The position numbers and the translations under genes are program-made. Below the pieces are notes generated by a model. The model did no database searches, had not been told where the DNA came from, and saw only the letters and a program-made list of their open reading frames with translations. From Armatimonadota bacterium (GTDB lineage: Bacteria > Armatimonadota > UBA5829 > JAUSEB01), in contig JAUSGG010000102.1 of assembly GCA_030649165.1 (NCBI GenBank), forward strand, positions 1 to 64,000: 64,000 nucleotides of DNA. Direction: 5' to 3'. Of the stretch, positions 43,383-50,788 are shown piece by piece; position 1 is the first letter of the stretch; each line of letters begins with the position of its first letter.

Positions 43383-45422
43383 ATGCTTCAGAGCCGGGTT
43401 GACATCTCCCATCTGCGCGTACCAGTCTACCGCCTGAACACCGTCATCCTCGGCGCGGGGGCCGCCGGCATGAACTGCGCTGTGCACCTTTACGAATTCA
43501 TGAAGGCTAAGGGGGTTGACGTTCCCGAGGACCTGATCGCGGTCGTGACCGGCGGGGTTGCGCTCGGCGCTTCGCGCATGAGCGGTTCGGACAAGCAGAC
43601 TTACTACAAGATGGGGACGAGCCCCACCGTCGCCGACTCCGCGATGGATTTCGCCGAAACCCTCACCGCGTTCGGCTGCACGCACGGCGACGCCGCCCTG
43701 GCCGAAGCCGAGTCTTCGCTTCGTGAGTTCTTCCACCTGGTGCAGGCCGGAGTGCCCTTCCCCCACGATCCCGAGGGCGCATACATCGGCTACAGGACCG
43801 ACCACGACCCCTACGAGCGCGCTACGTCCGCGGGGCCGAAGACCTCTCGCTTCATGAGCGAATGCCTGCAGGCCCAGTCGGACAGATATGGCATAACTAT
43901 CTTCGACAAACACGAAGCAGCGCATCTTCTGACGCGCGGCGAAGGAGATGACCGCCGCATCGTGGGACTCGTGACCCTGGACAAGAATCGAGTCCACGAG
44001 CCTTCATTTGGTCTGACCGTCTTCCTGTGCCGAAACCTGGTCCTGGCCGGCGGCGGGCCCGGCGAGCTGTACGAAGTCAGCGTATATCCGCGCGGCCAGA
44101 CGGGCATTCATGGCCTCGCCCTGGCCGCGGGGCTTGCGGCGCACAACCTGACGGAATCGCAATTCGGGCTTGCGTCCACCAAGTTCCGATGGAACGTATC
44201 AGGCACGTATATGCAGGTGGCGCCGAGGGTGTTCTCGACGGACGCCGAAGGCAACGCGCGGGATTTCCTTGCGTCATATTTCCCGAGTACGTGCGAGATG
44301 GCGACGAACATCTTCCTCAAAGGCTATCAATGGCCGTTCGACCCGCAGCGTATCCTCGATCAGCAGTCTTCGCTGATCGACGTTCTCGTCCACTATGAAA
44401 CGCAGGTCCTTGGCCGTCGCGTCTTCCTGGACTTCACGAAGAACCCGGTCGGAGCAGAGCCATTCCGTCTGGAAGACCTCGACCCCGAAGCGTTTTCTTA
44501 TCTCGAAAGAAACCACGCGCTGCAGGCGACGCCGATCGAGCGGCTGGAGATGATGAACCCCCTGGCGATCGACATTTACGCCGAAAACGGCATCGACATC
44601 CGCACCGAACCGCTGGAGATCGCCGTCTGCGCGCAGCACAACAACGGCGGTTTCGTGGTGGACAAATGGTGGCAGTCGAACCTGCCGGGCGTTTTCGTCA
44701 TCGGAGAAATGGCCGGCACTCACGGGGTGAAACGGCCAGGCGGATCTGCTCTCAACGCCGGGCAGGCCGGTGGTTTGCGCGCCGCGGAATATATAGCGAA
44801 CGTGGGCGGGTCAGACCTAGCCCCGCCGTCGCTTCTCGGAGAAGATCAGCGGGCGCAATTGGCTGGCCTGTTCAGAAGACTAGCGGCAATGACGACCAAC
44901 TCAGGCGGAACCCGGTCTCCACAGGATGCTATCGCCGGCATACAACGTCGCATGACTCGACATGGCGGTCATATACGGCGGCTTGCGTCAGCGGAGAAGG
45001 CCCTTGCGGAGGCGCGCTTGCTCTACCGAGAGATACTCACCGACGGCCTGCGCGTCAACAGCGCCCACGATCTGCTCGATGCGCTGCGCGCGCGGCATTT
45101 GGCCCTCGCGAGCGTCGCATTTCTCGAATCGATTGTGGAGTACCTGCGGAGCGGAGGCGGCAGCAGAGGTTCGTTCATGGTATTGCGCGACGACGGAGAC
45201 GAGATCCACCCGACCCTCATCGACCCCGATACGAACGAGCCCTACCGCTTCGTGCCGGAAAACGAGGAACTGCGAGAGACAATCGCGGAGATCGTTCTGA
45301 CGGACGCGGAAACTGCCTCATTTTCGATACGGCGCGCGCCGGTCCGCCCGATCCCCCGGCGCGACGACCCCTTCGAGTTGGCATGGACCGTTTACCGGAA
45401 TGGGGAAGTGTTCCGAAGATAG
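43383..45422 (+). CDS. FAD-dependent oxidoreductase of the fumarate reductase/L-aspartate oxidase fold
   Basis: 679 residues. The dinucleotide-binding motif (VILGAGAAGMNCAVHLYEFM) is near the N terminus, and a second FAD motif lies near CRNLVLAGGGPGELYEVSV. The region GVFVIGEMAGTHGVKRPGGS followed by ALNAGQAGGLRAAEYIA is the classic FAD-binding C-terminal sequence of succinate dehydrogenase/fumarate reductase flavoproteins. The C-terminal ~180 residues are helical as in those enzymes. ATG 43383 is preferred over a TTG at 43380, with AAGGA just upstream. No Fe-S or membrane subunit is next to it, so it may be a soluble enoate/dicarboxylate reductase or aspartate-oxidase relative working with the operon's other enzymes. 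Confidence 0.8.
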   Translation: MLQSRVDISHLRVPVYRLNTVILGAGAAGMNCAVHLYEFMKAKGVDVPEDLIAVVTGGVALGASRMSGSDKQTYYKMGTSPTVADSAMDFAETLTAFGCTHGDAALAEAESSLREFFHLVQAGVPFPHDPEGAYIGYRTDHDPYERATSAGPKTSRFMSECLQAQSDRYGITIFDKHEAAHLLTRGEGDDRRIVGLVTLDKNRVHEPSFGLTVFLCRNLVLAGGGPGELYEVSVYPRGQTGIHGLALAAGLAAHNLTESQFGLASTKFRWNVSGTYMQVAPRVFSTDAEGNARDFLASYFPSTCEMATNIFLKGYQWPFDPQRILDQQSSLIDVLVHYETQVLGRRVFLDFTKNPVGAEPFRLEDLDPEAFSYLERNHALQATPIERLEMMNPLAIDIYAENGIDIRTEPLEIAVCAQHNNGGFVVDKWWQSNLPGVFVIGEMAGTHGVKRPGGSALNAGQAGGLRAAEYIANVGGSDLAPPSLLGEDQRAQLAGLFRRLAAMTTNSGGTRSPQDAIAGIQRRMTRHGGHIRRLASAEKALAEARLLYREILTDGLRVNSAHDLLDALRARHLALASVAFLESIVEYLRSGGGSRGSFMVLRDDGDEIHPTLIDPDTNEPYRFVPENEELRETIAEIVLTDAETASFSIRRAPVRPIPRRDDPFELAWTVYRNGEVFRR

Positions 45423-45517
45423 CGGTTGTTGGTTGAAGATTGCTGATAACTGACCACTGAAAGCTCTATCCGCGTTCATCAGCGTCCATCTGTGTTCATC
45501 CGCGTTCAAAATCGAAC

Positions 45518-47299
45518 CTACCTCGGCAGCGAGATCGTGAACACGCTGCCCTTGCCCGGCTCGCTTTCGACCGAGAGGGAGCCTCCGTGCAGTTCTACCA
45601 AGTGCTTCGCTATCGACAATCCCAGACCTGTTCCGCCCGTTTCGCGCGACCTGGCTTTGTCCACCCGGTAGAACCTCTCGAAAATGCGCTCGCGGTCGGC
45701 CTTCGATATGCCGATTCCCGTGTCCGCCACAGAGATCAGCGCCGGCCCTTCGCTCTTCTGCGCGGAAATGGTCACCTTGCCGCCGGTGTCCGTGTAGTTG
45801 ATGCCGTTCTGCACGAGATTGACCACCACTTGGCAGATCGCGTCGGGGTCGACCTCCAGCTCCAAATCCTCGTCAACACTCACGTCAAGCCCGATCTGTT
45901 TGCGGGCCGCGTCCGCCGCGCAGGCGTTCACCGCCCTCTCTACCAGCTCAACGACCCGTATTCGCCGCGTGTTCAGCCCGCGCTTGCCTTCTTCGATCTC
46001 CGCAAGTTCGAGCAACTCATCCACAATCGCCGTCAGTCGCTGGACTTCTCCGACGATCTTCGTCGAGAACTCCGCGGCGGCCTCGGTGTTGTCCTCAAAC
46101 CGAAGCGCCACCGTCTCGGCCATCGCGCGCAGTGTGGACAGCGGAGTGCGCAGTTCGTGGCTCACATTTGCCACGAAGTCACGACGGACGCGGCTGATTC
46201 GCTTCAACTCGGTGAGGTCGTGCAACGTAAGCGCCACTCCGTCCGGACGAGCATCCGGGTCCGAAGATCCCGTGATCGGCGCGCAGTGCGCGCTCAGAAG
46301 CCTCTCTTTCGGGGACGTGACAGTGACGTCAAGACTCCCCGTCTCGCCGGAAGACAACGTTCGCGCCGCGAGCTGCGACAACTCGGTGTGGAGAAGGCCT
46401 TCCATCACGGACTTGCCGACAAGCTCGCTTTCGGCAAATCCGAAAAGCATCTCGGCCGCGGGATTGACGCTCTGTATCTGACCATGATCGTCCAGCACGA
46501 CAATGCCGTCGTCCGTCTTGCGCAGGACGGTTTCCACCTTACTTTTCTCTCTCGATAGCTGTAACACGAGATGCTCGATCCGCTCCGCCATCTCGTTCAA
46601 AGCGCCCATCAGTACGAAGACCTCGTCTTCGGGCCCTTTGCGAACCCTGAGTCGCCGTGAAAACTCTCCACCGGCTATACGCCTGGCCATAGCGGTCATC
46701 TCGGAAATGGGAGCGACAATCTGACCGGTAACCCTCAGACTGATGAGCGCCACTAATACCAGAGTCAGGCCCATCGCCACGAGAAACACATTTCGGATGC
46801 GGTCCAGAAGTCCCGCGAGGCCCAAAAGCGGCATTGCGACGCGCACCACGGCCCGCGGGGCAATCGCGTTCGGCACAGCCGCGGCGTCATACAGCATAGT
46901 GGTGTGCAGCGTGCGACTGGCGCGAACGCTCGTGCCAAATCCGGCCGCCAGAGCGCGCCTGATTTCCGGTCGGTTCCTGTGGTTTTCCATCAGACGGGGA
47001 TCATAGTCGCTGTCGGCCAGAACAACGCCGGGCAGATTCACGATGGTTATACGGAGGTTCAACGTACGACCCAGTGTCTTCGCGAGCCGATCCAGCCGGT
47101 CCGGATCGACGCCCTTTCCCATATCGTCGGAGACTATCCGCACGAGCAGGACACTATCTGCGCGCAATTGCTTTCGTACGCTGTCGGTATAGTACTTCTC
47201 CGTCCAGTTGAGCAGATATGAGCCAATAGCGGCTATCGAAACCGCCGCGATAGCCAGATACGTCAGCGTCAGCCGCCATCGAAAACTGTTCACCCTCAA
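45518..47299 (-). CDS. Sensor histidine kinase (PhoR-like; HAMP-PAS-HisKA-HATPase)
   Basis: About 593 residues. TM1 (~9-29) and TM2 (~175-195) enclose an extracytoplasmic sensor domain. HAMP follows (~196-245), then a PAS domain (~258-350, DDGIVVLDDHGQIQSVNPAA). The phospho-acceptor His is in FVANVSHELRTPL. The ATPase has N box NLVQNGINYTD, G1 VADTGIGIS and G2 GGTGLGLSIAKHLV. It would sense an envelope or phosphate-type signal and phosphorylate the adjacent regulator. The start is uncertain: TTG 47299 has GAGGG five bases upstream, while TTG 47311 and GTG 47293 are alternatives, because the region is a CCTCAA word repeat. Confidence 0.92.
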   Translation of the reverse strand: MRVNSFRWRLTLTYLAIAAVSIAAIGSYLLNWTEKYYTDSVRKQLRADSVLLVRIVSDDMGKGVDPDRLDRLAKTLGRTLNLRITIVNLPGVVLADSDYDPRLMENHRNRPEIRRALAAGFGTSVRASRTLHTTMLYDAAAVPNAIAPRAVVRVAMPLLGLAGLLDRIRNVFLVAMGLTLVLVALISLRVTGQIVAPISEMTAMARRIAGGEFSRRLRVRKGPEDEVFVLMGALNEMAERIEHLVLQLSREKSKVETVLRKTDDGIVVLDDHGQIQSVNPAAEMLFGFAESELVGKSVMEGLLHTELSQLAARTLSSGETGSLDVTVTSPKERLLSAHCAPITGSSDPDARPDGVALTLHDLTELKRISRVRRDFVANVSHELRTPLSTLRAMAETVALRFEDNTEAAAEFSTKIVGEVQRLTAIVDELLELAEIEEGKRGLNTRRIRVVELVERAVNACAADAARKQIGLDVSVDEDLELEVDPDAICQVVVNLVQNGINYTDTGGKVTISAQKSEGPALISVADTGIGISKADRERIFERFYRVDKARSRETGGTGLGLSIAKHLVELHGGSLSVESEPGKGSVFTISLPR

Positions 47300-47324
47300 C
47301 TCAACCCTCAATCCGCCAAGCGAG

Positions 47325-47402
47325 ACCTCCCCCTAACCCCCTAACCCCCTCCTAAGAGGAGGGGGGACTCCCTCTCCTTTTAGGAGAGGGCTGGGGTGAG
47401 GT
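47325..47402. repeat. Full copy of the dispersed double-hairpin repeat inside the two-component operon
   Basis: A full element (CCCCCTCCT..AGGAGGGGG and CCCTCTCCT..AGGAGAGGG within ACCTC/GAGGT ends, with one CCCCTAA word duplicated) occupies most of the 126 bases between the response regulator and kinase genes. If transcribed, its hairpins could lower kinase expression relative to the regulator. Confidence 0.85.
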
Positions 47403-47425
47403 TCCCCTCGACTCGCTCGACTCCC

Positions 47426-48109
47426 TCACTCTCGACCCTGAAACTTATACCCCGCCCCTCTTATCGTAACGATCCGCTCCGGCTTGCCCGGATCCTTCTC
47501 GATCTTCTCCCGCAGCCGCCGTACGTGGACATCCACCGTGTTCTGATCGATGTACTCGTCCTCTCCCCATACACGCTGAAGGAGCTTTTCGCGCGACATC
47601 GGCTTGCCTTTGTTTTCCATCAGGGCAGCCAGGAGACCGAACTCGCGGGGACGAAGATCGACGGGCGAACCGTCAATCATTACCGAGTGGCGCTCGCGGT
47701 CGAGTGTGACACCGCCGGCTTCCATTACATCCTGTTTCGCCGCTCCGCCGGCGCTCCTGCGAAGAGCCGCGCGCACCCGGGCGATAAGCTCCAGCATGCC
47801 GAACGGCTTTGTGACATAGTCGTCCGCGCCGACCTCCAGGCCGATAACCTTGTCCACCTCACGGCCTTTCGCGGTCAGCATGATTATTGGAACTTCGCTC
47901 GACTTGCGAATCGCCCGGCATACGGCCAGACCGTCCATGCCCGGAAGCATTATGTCGAGGATGATCAAATCGGGCCGCTCGGCGGCGGCCAAATCAAGCG
48001 CGGAGGGGCCGTCCGACGCTGTCATCGTTCGATATCCCTCCGCCTTAAGGTTAACCGCCAGCGTTTCCGCCAGTGAAGTTTCGTCTTCTACTATCAGAAC
48101 CCTTTGCAC
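47426..48109 (-). CDS. OmpR/PhoB-family response regulator
   Basis: 227 residues from GTG 48109, five bases after GGGAG. The receiver domain has the acidic pair in VLIVEDE, phospho-acceptor Asp in PDLIILDIMLPG, and the conserved Lys in DDYVTKPFGMLEL. The winged helix ends RVWGEDEYIDQNTVDVHVRR and VTIRGAGYKF. It is a transcription factor paired with the kinase gene downstream. It begins 26 bases after nadE. The final codons (QGRE, stop) lie in a CTCGACTC word repeat. Confidence 0.95.
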   Translation of the reverse strand: MQRVLIVEDETSLAETLAVNLKAEGYRTMTASDGPSALDLAAAERPDLIILDIMLPGMDGLAVCRAIRKSSEVPIIMLTAKGREVDKVIGLEVGADDYVTKPFGMLELIARVRAALRRSAGGAAKQDVMEAGGVTLDRERHSVMIDGSPVDLRPREFGLLAALMENKGKPMSREKLLQRVWGEDEYIDQNTVDVHVRRLREKIEKDPGKPERIVTIRGAGYKFQGRE

Positions 48110-48135
48110 GATGGCTCCCGCCGAAATCCGCCCTC

Positions 48136-48879
48136 CTAGATATCCTGGAACACAGGGACCGGACAACGTTTGTGTTCGGTCTGCGCTATAAGGCTTTTCA
48201 CCCTGGCGACCTTCTCCAGGTCCAATCCGCCGACCTTCCCCGATTCCACAGCGGCCAGAATGCTATCCAAATGATCGTAACTGAGCCCCAGTTCCTGCTC
48301 GTCGGTCTGTCCTGCCCACAGATCGGCGGTCGGAGGCTTCGCCAGGACCTCCTTTGGCATATCGAGTTCCTTCGCCAGTTTGCGAATCTGGGCCTTATAG
48401 AGCCCCCCGATTGGCTGCAGGTCCGCGCCGCCATCTCCCCATTTTGTGAAATAGCCGACCATCATCTCGCTCTTGTTGCTGGTTCCGAGCACAAGCTTAT
48501 TGTACAGATTGCCGTAGTAGTAAAGGACCGTCATCCGCAGTCTTGGCCTGATGTTGACCAGCGCCATCCCTTCCCCATCCGGCAGTTGGCGCACCAGTTC
48601 GTCGTGCACTGAGGTAAGGTCTACCGTGACCGTGTCAATAGAGCACTTGCGCGCGACCAGCCTCGCGTCTTCGGCGGACTCGGGACTGCTGTGGCAGGGA
48701 AGTATTAGACCGAGCGCTCTGCGTCCGACTGCCATTTTTGCGAGTATCGCCGCAACGGACGAGTCGATTCCGCCGCTCATTCCGAATACAACCCCGTCAG
48801 CTCTGGCGGCGTCCACTCTGGATCGTATCCAGAGGCTTATACGCCCTGCAAGCGTGGATTCGTCGTGATTGTGTGTCAT
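48136..48879 (-). CDS. nadE: NH3-dependent NAD+ synthetase
   Basis: 247 residues from ATG 48879 with GGAAGGA seven bases upstream. The PP-loop is FGMSGGIDSSVAAILA, with LPCHSSPESAEDA and the later GTSNKSEMMVGYFTKWGDGG and DLWAGQTDEQELG motifs typical of NadE. It amidates nicotinic acid adenine dinucleotide in the last step of NAD synthesis. There is no glutaminase (nitrilase) domain, so it uses ammonia, or glutamine-derived ammonia from a separate protein. The gene may be co-transcribed with the two-component system. A perfect 26-bp palindrome lies 48 bases upstream. Confidence 0.95.
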   Translation of the reverse strand: MTHNHDESTLAGRISLWIRSRVDAARADGVVFGMSGGIDSSVAAILAKMAVGRRALGLILPCHSSPESAEDARLVARKCSIDTVTVDLTSVHDELVRQLPDGEGMALVNIRPRLRMTVLYYYGNLYNKLVLGTSNKSEMMVGYFTKWGDGGADLQPIGGLYKAQIRKLAKELDMPKEVLAKPPTADLWAGQTDEQELGLSYDHLDSILAAVESGKVGGLDLEKVARVKSLIAQTEHKRCPVPVFQDI

Positions 48880-48927
48880 ATCCGGATCCTTCCTGTACCG
48901 TAGGTTCCGCGCTTCTCGACGGCAGAC

Positions 48928-48953
48928 GGGCGCCAACCGTACGGTTGGCGCCC
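48928..48953. promoter_or_regulatory. Perfect 26-bp palindrome upstream of nadE
   Basis: Half-site GGGCGCCAACCGT is followed by its exact reverse complement with no spacer. It lies 48 bases before the nadE ATG. A second hairpin GTCCCC..GGGGAC (48961-48966 and 48977-48982) is beside it. It may be a repressor operator for nadE or a very stable RNA hairpin ending glnA transcription; there is no U-tract. It does not resemble the NrtR or NiaR sites I know. Confidence 0.6.
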
Positions 48954-49012
48954 ATAAGCAGTCCCCCCTACTCTCAGGGGACTAGCAGCGATAAAAAGTC
49001 GAGTAGCGCTTT

Positions 49013-49085
49013 GACCTCCCCCTTAATCCCCTCCTAACAGGAGGGGGAACTCCCTCTCCTTTTAGGAGAGGGCTGGGATGAGGTC
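49013..49085. repeat. Full copy of the dispersed double-hairpin repeat
   Basis: Same orientation and structure as the copy at 15005 (GACCTCCCCCTTAATCCCCT start, AGGAGAGGGCTGGGATGAGG end). It is followed by a CTCAACACTCAACCCTCAAC word repeat that runs up to the glnA stop. The 285-base gap holds nothing else except the palindromes noted before nadE. Confidence 0.85.
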
Positions 49086-49164
49086 TTGATGACTGGACGC
49101 TGTCCGGTCTCTGCTAAGGGGAGGTTTCATCACTCACTCTCAACACTCAACCCTCAACTACATT

Positions 49165-50493
49165 CTACAGTATTGGAAGGTATTTCTCCAACTCGTATCC
49201 AGTGACCTGAATTCGGAAGTCGTCCCACTCCTGCTTCTTGATCCAGATGAAGCGCTCGAAAGCATGGTCACCCAGCGTTTCCCGGACCAGCTCGCTCTGC
49301 TCCGTCAGCGCTACGGCCTCACCCAAACTTGCCGGAAGCGACTCGATCCCGAGTTTCTTGCGCTCCGCGTCCGTCAGGTGATAGAGGTTCTGCTCCATCG
49401 GCTCGGGAAGCTCGTAGTTGTTCTCGATTCCCTTCAACCCGGCGGCGAGCATAACGGCAAATGCGAGATATGGGTTGCAGGCGGGATCCGGGCAGCGCAG
49501 CTCCACGCGTGTCGCAAGCTCTTTGCCCGGTTTGTACATCGGCACGCGTACGAGGGCCGATCGATTGCGCTGCGACCAGGCAATGTACACCGGCGCCTCA
49601 TATCCGGGCACCAGCCTCTTGTACGAGTTCACCCACTGAGCGAGAAGCGACGACATCTCCTTGGCGTGGACGAGCAGACCGGCGATGTAGCTCTTGGCCG
49701 TCTTCGACAGAGTGTACTTGTCTTTCGCGTCGAAGAATGCGTTGCTCTTACCCTTGAACAGCGACTGGTGCGTGTGCATCCCGCTTCCGTTCTCGCCAAA
49801 GATCGGCTTGGGCATAAACGTGGCGTAGACGCCGTACTTCTGGGCGATTTCCTTGACGACCAGGCGGTACGTCATCGCCGCGTCGGCCATCGTCAGCCCC
49901 TCGGCGTAGCGCAGGTCGATCTCGTGCTGGCTGGGAGCAACCTCGTGGTGACTGTACTCGACCTGGATTCCCATCTGCTTCAGTGCGAGGATGGTGTCAC
50001 GGCGCAGATCCGTGGCCGCGTCAAGCGGCGTCAGATCGAAATAACCGCCGTGGTCCAGGATATCCGTGCCGCAAGAGTTCCTGAAGTAGAAGTACTCCAA
50101 CTCGGGACCGACGTAGAAGGTGTAGCCCAGCTTCTCGGCCTTCTTCAACGTCTTGCGCAGGATCTGCCTCGGGTCGCCCTCATAAGGCGAACCGTCCGGG
50201 TTCAAAATGTCGCAGAACATCTTGGCGACTGCCTTCTCCTGCGGCCGCCAGGGCAGCAGCGAGAAAGTGTTGGGATCGGGCATCGCCATCATGTCGCTTT
50301 CCTGAATGTCCTGGTAGCCGGTGATGGATGAGCCGTCAAATCCCATGCCTTCGTTGAGCGCGCCTTCCAGCTCTTCGGGCGTGATGGCGAAGCTCTTCAT
50401 CTGGCCGAGGATATCCGTGAACCACAAACGGATAAACTCGACTCCCTTGTCTTTTACTTCCTTCAGAACGTGTTCTTTTGTCATGCCTGCCAT
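49165..50493 (-). CDS. glnA: Glutamine synthetase, type I (copy 1)
   Basis: 442 residues that make glutamine from glutamate, ammonia and ATP, probably as a dodecamer. The N-terminal beta-grasp domain contains RLWFTDILGQMKSFAIT, then GMGFDGSSITG. The catalytic domain has GPELEYFYF, EVAPSQHEIDLR, NGSGMHTHQS and NRSALVRVP. Length and lack of the 25-residue insertion fit the GSI-alpha type, which is feedback-inhibited rather than adenylylated. ATG 50493 is chosen because GGGGAGGA precedes it by ten bases; the open frame further upstream is the untranslated leader. A terminator-like hairpin sits in that leader. Confidence 0.96.
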   Translation of the reverse strand: MAGMTKEHVLKEVKDKGVEFIRLWFTDILGQMKSFAITPEELEGALNEGMGFDGSSITGYQDIQESDMMAMPDPNTFSLLPWRPQEKAVAKMFCDILNPDGSPYEGDPRQILRKTLKKAEKLGYTFYVGPELEYFYFRNSCGTDILDHGGYFDLTPLDAATDLRRDTILALKQMGIQVEYSHHEVAPSQHEIDLRYAEGLTMADAAMTYRLVVKEIAQKYGVYATFMPKPIFGENGSGMHTHQSLFKGKSNAFFDAKDKYTLSKTAKSYIAGLLVHAKEMSSLLAQWVNSYKRLVPGYEAPVYIAWSQRNRSALVRVPMYKPGKELATRVELRCPDPACNPYLAFAVMLAAGLKGIENNYELPEPMEQNLYHLTDAERKKLGIESLPASLGEAVALTEQSELVRETLGDHAFERFIWIKKQEWDDFRIQVTGYELEKYLPIL

Positions 50494-50519
50494 GCGAAAT
50501 CGTCCTCCCCTGTAATGAT

Positions 50520-50628
50520 AAAAAACGCCTTCTCTCGCGGGACATGCCGCGGTTGAAGACGCCTTTGTCCGCCGAAAGTCGGCGATGACTACCAACCTTT
50601 CCACCTGTTCGGTGGACGCTGTAGTCAT
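50520..50628 (-). promoter_or_regulatory. Attenuator-like leader of glnA copy 1
   Basis: Minus-strand order: a two-part hairpin ATGACTAC..GTAGTCAT (50585-50592 and 50621-50628) with inner TCCACC-tgttc-GGTGGA; then CGCCGA-aag-TCGGCG (50570-50584); then a terminator whose stem CGTCTTC..GAAGGCG encloses CGCGG..CCGCG, immediately followed by six T (50525-50520). The glnA ATG is 27 bases beyond the T run. A terminator placed inside the leader implies regulated read-through. The sequence lacks the motifs I know for the glutamine riboswitch. Confidence 0.65.
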
Positions 50629-50724
50629 TCTAGGTTTAGAATGTTTCGGGAATGTTTCCGGCGCATTAATTCTGCGTTTCGGGGGATGGGAGTGGGACGA
50701 GTCGGAAGGGACAGAAGAGTGCAG

Positions 50725-50752
50725 CGGGGGCCAATCTCGCTATCGGCCCCCG
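50725..50752 (-). terminator. Hairpin downstream of the second subtilase gene
   Basis: Arms CGGGGGCC (50725-50732) and GGCCCCCG (50745-50752) with a 12-nt loop lie 37 bases past the subtilase stop. No U-tract follows, so termination may depend on Rho or on further structure. Confidence 0.5.
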
Positions 50753-50788
50753 TTAATTCAAGCGGCGTATGGGTCCGGTCTCCGTTAC

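Noticed and set aside
50494-50630. Known glutamine riboswitch in the glnA leader
   Set aside because: The conserved motifs of that class as I know them are absent, although a terminator is present.
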